Of a stretch of DNA of 64,000 bases, positions 23,429-35,333 are shown piece by piece (the first letter of the stretch is position 1; each line of letters begins with the position of its first letter). Under the pieces are notes generated by a model that worked only from the letters and a program-made list of their open reading frames with translations, was not told where the DNA came from and searched no databases. The stretch is from Taenia hydatigena. Lineage: Eukaryota; Platyhelminthes; Cestoda; Cyclophyllidea; Taeniidae. Location: NCBI GenBank assembly GCA_036345935.2, contig JADWOT020000004.1:8328734-8392733 (forward strand), in the 5' to 3' direction. The translations under genes and the position numbers were made by a program.

Positions 23429-24642
23429 ATGTCGCGAAGGATGAGTGATCCCTATAGCTTGTCATGCAAACCTACCTTCGGTTCGCAACCATGTCTGCTG
23501 CCAAACACCGCAGTCGAGACAGCACGCTGTATCCACTGTCATGTGGCGCTTGACGTGGCCAAACTGCGTCCCAAACACGTCAGTGTGGAGCAGCTCGGTC
23601 GGGAGCAGAATCACGAGCGGGAGCGGAAGGAGGATCAAGAGGAGGATAGTGCACAAGAGCATGTCCTGAAGCATCAGGTGGGAAATGCATTTGATGTTGC
23701 ACTTGTCTTCCCATCAGTTAAACGCAAATAAAGGAGTGATCCATTGTTCATTGTTTAGAGTGGACAAATCCGTGTGGTGACTTTGTACCCATGTATTTTG
23801 GCATATGAGCTACACGTGACTGCTCTATGTGGTTAGTAAGGAAGATGCCGTGTGGCTTAATGACTGCGATTTCAAATTCAAGGCATTGTAACAGATAGTT
23901 GTTGGCGACGTGTAAAAGTAAAGCAATTCTTGTGGCATGACATTGTTCTCGCACCTTTGATGTGGTGAGGTGGTCGACACATGTTTTTCGGAATGGAGCA
24001 GCGTTGTTGGCAAAACTGTACCCAATCCATCTGACTCTCTTTTCTCCCATCACTCAGTACAACCTAATGCTGCGTTCCATGCTGCATGATCTGTCCCACC
24101 AAGGGGCGATGCTAAAGTCGCGTAAGGAGCAGTTAGAGGAGGTGAAGTCATCGACGTCAGAGAGGAAGAAGAAAGCGAAGGATGAAATTATTGAGGTCAT
24201 GGAAGGAGCAGTGCTGCAGTTTTGTTTGGCGGCGAACACAGCTCTGAACGCTGCCATGGCGAAAGTGGAGAAGGCGAATGAGGCTAGCCACGAGAGCATA
24301 AGCAAACTCGTGCGAAAGATCTTGGACGTCGTCACAGAAGTGAGTAGAACGCAAAGTGTGCTCGTGTTGATGAGTGGAATAGTGAATGCTGGGTCGTGTG
24401 TTGAGAAGTGTTCTGTCCGGGTGTTCCAACTCTCCCTTTCGATCTTGCCCTCTCTCTCTCCTCCATCTAATGCTTCATTCGCACTTTCGCAGCCATAGAA
24501 TTAGCAGGAAGCATTGGCGAAACAAATGTGGTTGGAATGGCTCTGTCGTGAAGCCGCACTTTCGAAGGAGGAGGAGGTGGTGGCGTAAAATCAAGGATTT
24601 ACGTCCATTACACAGATGCAGGTGTCTGATGGATTTACTAAG
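23429..24642 (+). CDS. RING/coiled-coil (TRIM/RBCC-like) candidate gene, partial
   Basis: Proposed exons: 23,429-23,677, 24,058-24,339, 24,508-24,576 and 24,616-24,642, all joined in phase 0 with GT-AG introns of 380, 168 and 39 nt. The last donor is AAG|GTAAGT, so the gene should continue, but no later exon was found. Exon 1 opens MSRRMSDPYSLSC, then FGSQPCLLPN and CIHCHVALDVAKLRP. This fits a RING with its middle Cys/His loop missing. Exon 2 is a 94-codon helical segment (KSRKEQLEEVKSSTSERKKK, ALNAAMAKVEKANEAS) like an RBCC coiled coil. Exon 3 (ALAKQMWLEWLCREAALSK) is helical and exon 4 has nine codons. If exon 3 is not spliced, it ends at TAA 24,586. Family members are usually E3 ubiquitin ligases, but the damaged RING makes catalysis doubtful. 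Confidence 0.45.
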
Positions 24643-25772
24643 GTAAGTTACTAAACGCGCATGTAAACATTGGCGAGTCAACACCACTTGTGATGGAGTA
24701 GCGTTACTTTCACAATCCCTGCCTGGCTTCAACATTAAAGATGAAGGGTATTTGGCCGTAGTGACGCGTCTTATTTGCATGTCAAGCGACTAAGCAAGCA
24801 ACAAGAGAAGGAGACAGATGAGCGAACGGGACACTAGAGATGTAGTGAATGCTGTATAAGGACAGAATATAACAGCACCAACGACACGACAGATGTCGCA
24901 ATTGTAAAATTCGGAAAGAGCAGACACAAAAGAAACAGTGATACAAAATCATAGGACTGGCGATGCGCAAAGCTGAAAAAATACCGCAAGTGTGACAACT
25001 TCCATTAAAATTAGGAAGGAAGGACAGAAAAGTTTAGGAAAGTATAGAAGGAGAAAGCGTTAGGCAATGAACTAAAAAGCAGTTAAACAAAAGAAATTAA
25101 TAGCCGCAAATAAAGGAGTTACATAATCTAGGCGATAAGAAGTGGGTTCTGGCATCATCGCGGCACTCCATGACATGTGTCTGCGAGCGTAAGCAGCTGT
25201 CCATTCGCATTACAGAAAAGGAGTGTATCTACCAAATTTTGCTAAAAGTAGGCATTATTTGGGTGCAAAATGACTTCAAATATGGCTAACAAAAAGGGCC
25301 TTAGCAAACACTTTGGACAACACGATAACGTCACCAATGTGGGAGTGGAAGGAAACAATCACACAGCTACCATAGCATTCTCCACTGCAAATGTAGCCCA
25401 AATGACAGTGGCAGCTCCTCCCCCTCCTCCTTTCTACCTCAAGGGTGCAGAGCTGCATGCCAACTTGCAGGAACAGCCACGCAGCACTCGAGGCAACTCC
25501 GACTCCAACACTGGCTGCCTGCAAAATATTAATATTTCTGTTATAGAACATCCCTAAGACCATGCTCGACGAGGCAGTCAATATGAAAAAATGACTACTC
25601 GTAAAGAATCCGCTGGCGCATCCAGTCAACACCTGCATCACATGCACGCGGTAACCCTAACGTCCTGCCTTACACCGATCACCTACACCTACACCTCGTC
25701 ATACAAACACCGACTACTTCACTTCCATGTGATTACATCTTAGTGTGCACTGATAAACCCAACACACTCCCT

Positions 25773-25797
25773 CCTCCTCCTCCTCCTCCTCCTTTCC
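25773..25797. repeat. (TCC)n triplet run
   Basis: Eight or so CTC/TCC units followed by TTTCCCTCCTACG. No protein context is supported. The surrounding 24,643-26,010 stretch holds no gene I can support. Confidence 0.9.
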
Positions 25798-26213
25798 CTC
25801 CTACGTCTTGCACACCGCAATGCCATCCACATGCAACCACCAAAGCACCCGGGCAGTAGAGGTGGAGATCCACTTCATTTGCGTGCGTCGCGTTGCTATT
25901 ATCGCATCTCATATCCTATGTGAAACGCGTAGTAGGGGGAAGCTGTGCTTAGTCTCTTAAAGTATGTTGTTGACACGAAATTCATATTCCCTCCATTAAG
26001 CTGAATCCTTAATATTTAACTCAGTCAAGTGGTTAGGTGCGTGGGTAAATGCAACAATTCATGGAAAGGTGGGAGAAAGGGAGGAAATAGAGAGGGCTGC
26101 ATTAAAGCGCCGTGCGGAGTCATCCAACGGTGTCCACTTTCAATCCTCCTTCCCCCTCCCCTTTCACTCTCTCTGCTTCGCCTCTACCGCAATCGTTCCT
26201 TTGTCTCTTTCAG

Positions 26214-26360
26214 CCGAGCATGCAGATCACTTCACGTGTGTGGATGAACTGCATGCGCCTCTGGTGTCGTTTGTGATGGGAGGCAAGGATTCGTCCAAGC
26301 ACGATATTGCGAATTGGCACCGGAGGCATCCATTATTTAGATGCATAGAAACCTTTAGTG
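26214..26360 (+). CDS. Internal exon with B-box-like end
   Basis: The segment is framed by a strong acceptor (CCTTTGTCTCTTTCAG at 26,213) and a donor (AGTG|GTATGTG at 26,361). The open frame in phase 1 reads EHADHFTCVDELHAPLVSFV, then GGKDSSKHDIANWH and RRHPLFRCIETF. The HxxH followed by a VDEL-type helix resembles the end of a type-2 B-box and the start of a coiled coil in TRIM proteins. It lies downstream of the RING/coiled-coil gene on the same strand, but it is in the wrong order to be its middle. It is more likely part of a second, broken paralogue. Confidence 0.4.
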
Positions 26361-27233
26361 GTATGTGACCGATTCTTTTAATTTAATGCATCTTTCCACT
26401 GCGTCAACTGTTTTACACTTGCTTACAATGGTTCTTACATATGTTGACGAGCACTAAATAAACGGTGGCAGCAGCAGCAGCAGACCTAGTGGAGTGCAAC
26501 AAAGTGCCCGATATCCATGTCCCACTGTGGAAGCAGTGTAGCACGTTGCTCATGACTAGGCCTAACTAGATCACACTAGATTGCACTGGAAGATAACAGG
26601 CTAAATTAGCCACCTAAGCTATAGTGTGACAGGCTTGAATAAGTGAGGAAAGAAGGGCGCGGGTTGACACACACAGTGAGAAAGTAAAGAATGCTTAGAC
26701 TGAACACTCCCTCATTACGATATAATCTGCTACCAGCAATTACGGGACAAGAGAGTTCCACAATATTTGAAAGAAGTGTAGTAGACATTAGTGAGGCGTA
26801 TCGTTTGTGATCAAATGGCTTGAACAGTACAATTTGGGTGATGCCTAGTCACTCGAAGGGCATCGCTCTCAAGGCGACTCTCTGTTTTGAATAACGGAGA
26901 AGAGGTGCATGTCTCCTCTGCCTAAACTTTATTCGGGATCAGTGTGCGAGGAGCAGGCAACAGCGCTATCCAACCTGAGTGATGGTGCAACAGTGGATTC
27001 ACTACTCCTACATCGACATTGAAATTTGTGTGGCGGAGGCTGACTGCCACCCAGCTGACATGACATGGTACGTGGTGGGTAGCAGGATTGGCAGACCATG
27101 AATTTGTTCTTCCTGTACCTTCTCCACGCACGTCTAGAGTGGTTTGCTGAGTGAATGTCCGACTGGGAGAATGGCGTATGGCGGGACTGACTCGGAGTGC
27201 CACGGCTGCTGAGCGAATGGACACCTCGTCATC

Positions 27234-27425
27234 ATGGATTGCCCCCGAATCGTCCAAACACGAAGTTCATCTCATGGACCTGAGGCACTTTCCACTTCAT
27301 GTCTCAAGGACTGTGCTTTCAGCGTGTGCGTATGGTGTAATGTAGACACAGTTTCTCGTGGTGGTGAATGGTTTACTTACAGAAGACTGAAGGTCACTGA
27401 TAGGCGAGTTCCTTCTACTCCATGA
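27234..27425 (+). pseudogene. B-box-like Cys-rich segment
   Basis: The frame contains SHGPEALSTSCLKDCAFSVC, VWC, then VDTVSRGGEWFTYRRLK and stops at TGA (27,423-27,425). The C-x3-C-x4-C-x2-C core with an upstream His resembles a B-box with one irregular spacing and missing terminal histidines. An alternative frame over the same DNA shares SSKHE with the 26,214 exon. No intact splice pair was found. Likely a decayed B-box exon. Confidence 0.3.
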
Positions 27426-27963
27426 AAACCGATACAACTGCTTCTCACTTTGCGACATTCAAGTAGATGCCTTTTCCACACCACAGCGACTGACATTAAC
27501 GACAGTGTGGCCAACTTCACAGGCAACAAGGATGCCAGATGGATGATCACGAAGCAGCAGTGGTGGAGTATGAGACACGATGAGAGGAATTCACTGAATC
27601 GTGCTTCGGTTTCTTTCCTCTTTGCTCTGCTCTCTGTGTACAAGAGGACGCATAATTGGCCTTTGCTCAGTGTGATTGACACTTGATGCAGTGATGAGTG
27701 TACTATCCCTCACCTTTTGTCATTTATCAATCAAGTGTTGTGTACTGAACGCGATTTTATGGCTTGTATTCTCTGATTTGCATGCATCACTACTGACGGT
27801 TGTCAGTGATTACTCGATGGTACTTAATCATCGTCACGTTTATCAAGGTCACCGCATTTATATTTATTTGGGCGCCTTTCCCTTCAGAGGGTGCATTTAA
27901 GGTTTAGGTGTTGTGGTTGTGGTCTAGGGCAGAAGTAATCAATTTCTGGGTGACTGCTAAAGG

Positions 27964-28095
27964 TCTAAGGTAGAGGAGCTCGTGTAGGATGAGAAGATTA
28001 GCGATAAGCTCAAGGACTTTCTACGGAGCGTTGTCCACGACGCCGTCACATACACTGGACATGCGAACGCCGAGACTGTCACTATTAGTGGATAG
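27964..28095 (+). pseudogene. Coiled-coil-like exon relic with in-frame stop
   Basis: The frame reads SKVEELV, a TAG stop, then DEKISDKLKDFLRSVVHDAV and TYTGHANAETVTISG before a second TAG. The helical pattern and the VEE...D-E-I layout parallel the 24,058 coiled-coil exon. The internal TAG argues for a pseudogene. Confidence 0.35.
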
Positions 28096-28515
28096 TCTAG
28101 ACCGTAAGCCATTCGTAGCACATTTTAAAACGACTTTACACAACTTGCTCACCACTCATTAGCAATTGAGCATTTGATAAGTTCTTGCCATAGAACAGCG
28201 CCACTGATTTGTTGACCAAGTGACAAGTCGCTTTTATCTGCTCGAGGAATGCATTCTTGGCAGCAAATAACAACATGCTGGTGCCAGAACAAAAGATGCT
28301 CCAAAGCAGCTAGAACAGATGGTGATGGTGAGCACAAAAATGAGTGATTTGCGATTTACGTAGGCGAACCCATCGAGTGTTTATAAACACCACACCTCCG
28401 AAATTCTGCTTCAAAACCTTTGAGGAATCAAGTGAGTTAAAGCAAATCGATATCATTTGTTTCCGTGTTTTATCACCTTCAAGCAAAGCATCGTCGTCCC
28501 AATCATGAATTCTGT

Positions 28516-28660
28516 TGAAAATCCTCACTCATTTCACTTGACAAGGTGTGAAGAGGAGTATGCAAGGCCGAAATGTGTCGAGTTGGAGAAAGTAATGCAC
28601 TCCCCTTGGAGGTCTGGGCATGATTTGCTTCGCCCCTTTTACTATTTCCACTTTCCTTAG
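28516..28660 (+). pseudogene. Degenerate B-box-like segment
   Basis: The frame reads VENPHSFHLTRCEEEYARPK then CVELEKVMHSPWRSGHDLL. It aligns with a B-box layout (C-x2-H, C-x2-C, C-x2-C, H, GHD) if several ligands have been lost: Glu for His, Leu for Cys, Met for Cys. It ends at TAG in TTTCCTTAG, 20 bp before R3b starts. It fits a run of RBCC-like debris from 26.2 kb. Confidence 0.3.
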
Positions 28661-28679
28661 TCCTCCACTTTGTATTTGC

Positions 28680-31560
28680 GACATTCTTTTACTCTACAAC
28701 ACCCCACATTTGCTGCTCACATTAAAATTGCCCAACCGCTTTCCAGTTTTATTTATTGTTATTGTTATGTTCTAGCATCCCTATTCTTGAGACTTATCTC
28801 CCTTTTACTAACTACATTTCCGTTGCCATCGCGACCCACCGGCGTGGTATTATGATGCTCTCAAGGTCTTTGCCGTCCTCGCATTGTGAGGCAAAAGCTC
28901 TCCACTCCGAAGCACTGCGAAGCGACATCAACACATTCTTACATCGCTGGAACCATTTGGTTTTCTCCAAGCCCCGAAGTCCACATTTACATGCCCTAGA
29001 TCAAATGGCAATGCAAAGTCACGTCTTTTTAATAATAATTTGCTCAAAACTCAACCACACACAAATAATGAGGCTAAATTTAAAAAAAAAAAACTGTCCG
29101 TTTGCCCTGCTACTACAAAGCTTTGACCCCAAGAACCAATTATTGCTCGCATAGCTGGTGCCTTCACTTCACTTTCGTCCTGACAACTCCGACCTTGCAA
29201 AAATGCGTCCCAGGTTATTTCTGCTTTAGTATTTCTATCATATATTTGCATCGCAACGTGCAACGATCAGTTCCATTCTGTTTAAAGACCAACGTCGACA
29301 AGTCCAGGTAAGCATGTATGTCACGCCAACGAGGCAGTTGTAAGGACAGCGGACCAACATTATCTTCCGGCAAAAGCAAAAGATACAAAGGATGGCAGAC
29401 ACGCCAGCAGGTGTTATTGGAAGCTGTTTAACAAGCAGATCTCCCACCGAAATCTCTATTCAATCTAGTTAGCTCTGTCAGCATGTCATTCAACTCCAAT
29501 AGTGGTACTAGCTACCACGTTGGCTCAAGGGAACCGCGTGATGGAATGACAACACAACACCATTTAAGGCTGCCCTGCAGAGGAGATGATGTTTCGACAC
29601 TAATCAGGCAGTATGCAGCCTTCCCTCATTCCCGCCTACTTGGCATACATGTCCATACACAAAGTGGTTGGGGTCGTCTTGTCCTCTTCTTTTCACAAAC
29701 ACCCCCTTTCGCCTCACATCCACCTACGCAACAACTCACTTTTTACACACTCAGCGCCTTCTAAAGCCACTCTCAGGGCTGTGACAGCATGCCGCTCCTC
29801 CTAAACACTCATAATACCCCCGACAGTTGACAATTTACTTCAAAATGCACCCATTACCCGTGCTAACAACAAGTAACTGCAACCAAACAAAGTAAAACAG
29901 TTATACACCTCCTTCTGAAGCAAAATAGGCCGCACACATTACATCTTCATGCAGATGGGCTACGGCTAGCAGAGCTTCAATCTACAATAAAACATCTCTA
30001 TCACCAATCCATACATGCGCACCTCATTTTTCTCAGCTTTCCCCTCCCACCTGAAGGCGAAAGGCGACACCATATTCGGACACAACACATGCACGTGCAT
30101 TCAACATACCACTCCGAAAAGGTACAACGACGACGCAGTTAAGCGGCCTCATCACCAAAATCCGTCATTCAACAGTCCACCAACGCATAATACAATCCAC
30201 TTCGCCTCGTCCAGCGCCATCCGCCGTGCTCTCCTCGGTAAAGCTACTGCGTCGTCAGTCGCATCATCTCCCATGCTGCAAGCTCATTCCGTATGGGATA
30301 GGGGAGAAATGTGCTAACCATCACGCGTGTCCATCACCAGTAGAGGAAGCATTGACCTGGAAGCGATTAGTCAAACTCCTGTCCACGTTGCAGCATCACA
30401 ACAACTATAGTGACAGTTTCTAAGCTTTGATATGGCTATCGGTCTAAAATCGACTGCCATGTCGTAAACATGCAAAGCCAAGCGCAGCTACTTGTCGCCG
30501 GCAGCGGAGATACACTCGCTACCATCAAATGGCAGATCGCCGTTAAACAACATCCACACGCACACACACACACACTCACGATAATCCCAAAATCGCACAA
30601 TTTTGTGTCACACAAGCTGCATAGGGTGGGATCTGCAAAAATGAGCGCCGCATGAAGTCGTTGGAGATTTTTCGTTTCTCCTATAAGTTAATCACACTCG
30701 GGCAATGGGTGGTCGTCCCACTCACTGCAACGCCCACATGTAGGCGTCATTAAAAATGCCTCCTCGGATACGCGCCGATTACCCGCGTCCTAGGCCTCAA
30801 ACATTCGACGAGCGATTAGCGAATGCGACAGTGGGTCGTGTGGAGAATCAGTCGTACACATCAAAGCATCATAAATACACGTTCAACTGCTTCACACTTA
30901 CATTATACCAACATCGTCTCGTGTCATAGTGGCAAAAGCCACAATACCTGGACATCTTAGATTTAAAAAACGAATGAGCAAAGCCAATTATTGTAAGAAG
31001 GTAATAACGTCTGATTCAAATTATCTAGCATGCTTACCAAGTTACAGGTTTGCTCTGGTTTTGTTTCTACGTGGCACCCACACCGTACTCATCGTTACCA
31101 AGACCTCCAAGCACAGTCTCAGTGGTCTCCCATGGGTCTGCTTCTATATCCACTTTACCCCTTGCCATTGCCATCGACGGCGAGGATAGGTCTTGTTGGC
31201 AGCCTGATGGGACTGTGATGTCGTTAAAAAACAACTCTTAACCAGCGTTGAAGACGGTAGCGACAGCAGAGCGAGTGCCAGTAAGTAAAATTGCACACCA
31301 TCATCACCATCCTCATCAAACACCCCAAAAATCTCGTCAAGTTAATGAGCACATCATGAAAGCCAGCAGCACCGCAATAAAAAAGAAGGCATTACAACAC
31401 ATGAACGGCCGAGTATTACACCACTCGACACTGTCGAAACAAGTGAATGCGCTATTGGGTGGCATCTCGTCCACACGCTCCACCGCAATGGTAGAGCGTC
31501 TGCACTCAAGCGCCATTGAAGGATGAACAAAAGTAGTAGTCAATGCAGACAAGCTTCATT
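28680..31560 (+). repeat. R3 segmental repeat, copy b
   Basis: Direct repeat of 20,240-22,790, longer by about 330 bp. It carries an extra segment around 30,430-30,800 including a short CA run (30,554-30,573). The coiled-coil-like segment at its 3' end is open here. Confidence 0.85.
31336..31527 (+). other. Coiled-coil-like exon in R3b, open
   Basis: The frame reads VNEHIMKASSTAIKKKALQH, then MNGRVLHHSTLSKQVNALLG and GISSTRSTAMVERLHSSAIEG-like residues, ending at TGA (31,525-31,527). Compared with R3a (22,556) the frame is kept and the R3a stop is absent. There is no clear acceptor of its own (AAATCTCGTCAAG is weak). It resembles an RBCC coiled coil in residue pattern only. Confidence 0.35.
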
Positions 31561-31765
31561 CCGCCCCTTATGATCTGTGAACGGGAACACATACGATCGC
31601 AATTTACTTCAGCGCAAACCGCCCCCCCTTCCCCTCCTCCACTGTACTTTTGAAGGCGAATTGACCCTCAAGAATTGTACGAATGGAGGTAATTAAGATG
31701 AATAGGTGAACAGCTACCACGAATTCACAGCTCAGGCATTAGTGTACGAGTAAATGGTAACGCAG

Positions 31766-31909
31766 GTTCGAGGGAAGTGGGCTGCGTCCTCACTAAATGC
31801 ATGTTTAGGCGAATGTCAGGGATGCCTGAATGGAAATGCGCACAGGTGCAGCCCCACACAATGGTCCAGCACCTCCACCACCAGCAGCAGCTAAAGCAGC
31901 CTTCGCAAG
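31766..31909 (+). CDS. Candidate internal exon
   Basis: An AACGCAG acceptor at 31,765 and a good donor (CGCAAG|GTAAGA at 31,910) bracket a fully open frame. It reads SREVGCVLTKCMFRRMSGMP, then EWKCAQVQPHT and HLHHQQQLKQPSQ. The frame is short, with Cys and a Gln-rich end. No domain is recognised. A possible next acceptor (CGCCACAATCAG) lies near 31,967. The minus strand from 32,365 to 31,964 is also open, so the coding strand of the next part is uncertain. Confidence 0.25.
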
Positions 31910-31963
31910 GTAAGAAAAAAATCGACAGCTCCACCCTGCCAATTTCTGCATTTTTCGCCACAA

Positions 31964-32300
31964 TCAGCTGCCTTCCCTTTTGCAACCTTTCGAGAGATCT
32001 AGGAATCTCCTCCCTCCACTCCTACTCTCCATCACAATCCTCTTCCATCGCCTTGTCCAATTTATGGAATCCGACATCAGCTCTACACCTTTCGTCAACC
32101 TTCCCTCTCGATCAAATGCCATTGATTTAAGCTCAGGACACTTGCAGGCCCTCTCTTGTATGATCTCGTCTCTCCTACCGCAGCCATTGTCTGTTGCCAT
32201 AGTGGTGAAACGTGCAGTGCCATTTGTGCCCTCAAAAGGCATTATAGAGCGACCACTGATGGACAACGATGGCAATTGCTTCCTGAGAACACAATACACA
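31964..32300 (-). other. Minus-strand frame partly conserved with R2a
   Basis: The minus strand contains GRRDEIIQERACKCPELKSM, then AFDREGRLTKGVELMSDSIN and WTRRWKR. The R2a sister near 6,580-6,690 keeps GRRDEIIQENVFKCPERK before diverging to a stop. The plus strand of the same DNA is also open and partly conserved (SCMISSLLP in both). I cannot decide which strand, if either, was coding. Confidence 0.2.
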
Positions 32301-33773
32301 AATCCTCCACAGTAGGTCAAAACTGGCCGATGCATGACAAGTTGTAGGCACATTGTGGTAAGCACAGGCTAGTCGTGAGCTTTCAACGCACAAAGAACAG
32401 AGGAATGTAGTGGGGCCAAATTGAGGCAAAGAGGTCAACACGAGAAGGCAATCGAACTGCTTTTCAGTCCCAGGCAAGGTCAACCACACTTGGACAGAAT
32501 TTGACGCCAAACGATAGATGCAAACAAATGGGATCCAAGAAGTGACAAAAGGAGTGTACTTTGCCAGTCTTAAGCTCTGAGTCAGAAGAGTGCAATGCTA
32601 CTGCCTCACCACTTCCATCTGAATTTCGTGCGCGTACAGGAAGAAGAGAATGCTACATGCACTGGCCTTTCACCCTCCCCCTTCACATAAAACGCATTCA
32701 TCTTTGCCTTATCACCCAAATCAATCCCTCAAGTGGTGAGCACACATTCAACGTTCCGACGATTGCTCACTAACTCTCCCAGATCTGCTCATGAGCTAAA
32801 CGCCCGCTCAGTGTCTACAGATGGCAAAAACTCATTAATAGCCACAAGAGACTTGACAACTGCGTTGCAGTCGACTGAATTAGTGATGCTTATGCACACC
32901 TAGAACAAATCAACCCCTTCCATCCTCAAGCATATTAACACCTCCACACTTCAACCACATGCCTCACCAATGCAGACGCTGTGCACGTAAGCTCGAAGGC
33001 AACTCTTAAGGCACTCTCAAAACAAGCGACTAATCCAAGAGCACTGCCAGAAAATTTAATACGAGATTTGCCTAATGACTTGATCAGAAGAATCGGTGCA
33101 ACATCGAGCAGGTAAAACCAAGTTGTTGAGTTGAATACAAAAGTCAGGAGTGAGCGAAGAAAATGAACCGATGAAGAACAAATGATAGATGGCTATGTGA
33201 ACACGGGATACAAATTGATATGAAGTGGCTGAGTACTTTGTATTATGAATGGGCAAATAGGAGAACGATAAAAGCTTACAAATGTAGGTGGCATAGGACG
33301 ACAGGCATAACTAGGAACTCAGCTACTCTCGCCTCCAATTCCATGGCGATGGCCTGGACTCGATTAAGGCCCCTTCCTCATTTCTGCCAGCCTCACCTCC
33401 TGTACCACCGAGGCAGTCCGAATGGCGGCAGTTGAGGCGACATGTTTGCGGTAGGCTGCATCCAGCCCCTCCGACACCTAGCCGCGCGTAGCCTCCGGTG
33501 CTGCGTTCGACGACAACGCCAATCCTCCACGTACAAGAGACTCCACCACCACCGCTTCGCCGTCATCCTCCACCGATGCATCTGTGTCTGCACCTCCGCC
33601 TCACTTGACCTTTATATTGGTCGCTATAATGTAGAAAAGACACCTGCTTCAGTAGTACACATTGTAAGGCCGGTCTTCTCTAACCTCCCCACAATCTCGT
33701 GCATGCGCCTTCTCATGGGCAAGTATTGCAGTAGTGAAGAATGTTCTCCAATCGCCCTCTTATGAAGTTTCTC

Positions 33774-34040
33774 TCAAACATCCCCCAGTTGCACCGAAAT
33801 CCCATCGAGTACACACATCGAAGGCATCACCAACGTTCGGTCTTGGTAAGCGAACGATTCATTGTCAACAACTACATCTGCATTCCACCATAAATATGAA
33901 CGAATCATAGTCTTTTCGGGATGGAGTGGTGTGCATTCCAGACCCGTGAGAGGACCGTTTAGGAGAAAACAATGATGCAATTTCCCATCCCCAGCAATCG
34001 CACCTTTTCTCCCACCCAGTCGCTCAGCCACAGAATCACC
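33774..34040 (-). other. Conserved minus-strand exon in R2b, open
   Basis: Sister of 8,146-8,384. After an acceptor-like CGTCCGTGTAG the minus strand reads DSVAERLGGRKGAIAGDGKL, then LNGPLTGLECTPLHPEKT and WWNADVVVDN, to VQLGDV and TGA (33,774-33,776). The five C-terminal residues lost in R2a are present. The sequence just upstream of the exon differs between the copies (an extra 35 nt here), so the acceptor is uncertain. Unknown domain; it could be the C-terminal module of an RBCC-type protein. Confidence 0.35.
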
Positions 34041-34199
34041 CTACACGGACGTGAAGGAGATGCAGGAGCAACAAATACATGGCCCATCAATCCTACCCTA
34101 CCACCACCACCACCACAACCACCACAACCACTTCGATGATGGCGTAGGAGTGATTAGCCAACTGTTGCATCGCTGCTCACACATCAGTCTTGCGTGACA

Positions 34200-34320
34200 T
34201 CAGCCAAAAGAGATATGCCACATCCCCATCGCCTTCAACCAGAGGATAGCAGCCGTCAAAGCGGCAGCAGCAGACACCATCACATCCATACAACAATCAT
34301 CCAATGCATCATCAAGCAGC
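34200..34320 (-). pseudogene. Coiled-coil-like exon relic in R2b
   Basis: Near-identical to 8,515-8,635, with acceptor AAGTCTTAG, the LLDDALDDCC start and the same terminal TGA. One visible change is Thr to Ile near the end. Confidence 0.3.
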
Positions 34321-34584
34321 CTAAGACTTGGTAACAGCAAACCCGCAGGTGATAAGCGAGGGAATATTACCTCACTTTAACCACTCAAGCTTACTATAGG
34401 CATTTAAAAACGACGAAACAGTTTGCATAGGGTTGACCAACTTTAGTAGCAGGTTATATCACAACCGCGGCGCAAAATCAGAACGAGTAAAACTCAAGGC
34501 TATCAATCGAGAACTTCGACATCCTGACTATTTAAGTCACCCGATTGGGTTGTCTAAACACGAGTTCGTTGTACGATACGACCA

Positions 34585-35330
34585 TGCTAATCATGTAAGG
34601 AACGATTCGCGTATACCATGCAAGATCTTCCATAGGTGTCTCGATGGGCTTTTGCTATCGTCCAAACTTAATGCTCGCTTCCGAACGTAGTCGAATAAAT
34701 AGACGCAGTTAATTCTCCTACCGCTGAGCAAATCATGCAATTGAACTACAATGACTCTGCTTGAAAAAGCCATTGCTCAATTTATCAAATTGAAAAGACT
34801 TTGGTTCACTTATCGGGAGTATGTTCCTCCCCACAGGGCGAATAATAATGTCCCTCATGAAAGGAATCACATTGCTGACAATGAGAGGCCTCACGTATTG
34901 GCACGATTGTGGCGACTGGGTGCAGCACCTTATGGCAGATATGGAGGCTCATCAAAAGGACAGCCCTACCAATAAGGCAATGAATCAAAGTAGAAGTTAC
35001 TCCTTCAACTGGACCATCTTAAGTTAAACGAGAACTTTTTTGACCACTTTATCATTCTATCTTACGGCTACCAACCACCGTCTCGCATGTGTGACACATC
35101 TAACCACTTCTTCCTCCCTTCCTTCTTTCCTTCCTCTTTTCCTTTCTTCCGTCCCTCCTTTCTCTTTCCTTCTCTTCTTCGAAAAGCAAGCCTGCTGTCC
35201 CACCGGTGTAACATGTGTTGGTTCTTTCCTTACCACCACCATCGAAAATGCACATACTGGATATGCTGCATAAATGCCTTCAACAATCACACCCGTCTTC
35301 CCGTCACATGCAGCAACAGAAACCCACTAC
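34585..35330 (-). repeat. Inverted copy of 18,540-19,280
   Basis: Reverse complement of the P-arm sub-module, including the tRNA-like boxes and the TTCC-rich run at 35,108-35,170. It is bordered by R2b on the left and R1c on the right, with no gap at either side. Confidence 0.9.
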
Positions 35331-35333
35331 TAC

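Larger units (their letters stand above)
32120..34585 (+). repeat. R2 segmental repeat, copy b
   Basis: Direct copy of 6,590-8,885. At about 34,582 it breaks off after TTGTACGATACGAC and continues with the reverse complement of 19,280, CATGCTAATCATGTAAGG, a sharp junction between modules. Confidence 0.85.

Noticed and set aside
25650..25660. Telomere-like CCCTAA
   Set aside because: A single occurrence, with no tandem array.
30554..30573. CRISPR-like or other regular array
   Set aside because: It is a short CA microsatellite; nothing in the window has regularly spaced repeats with unique spacers.
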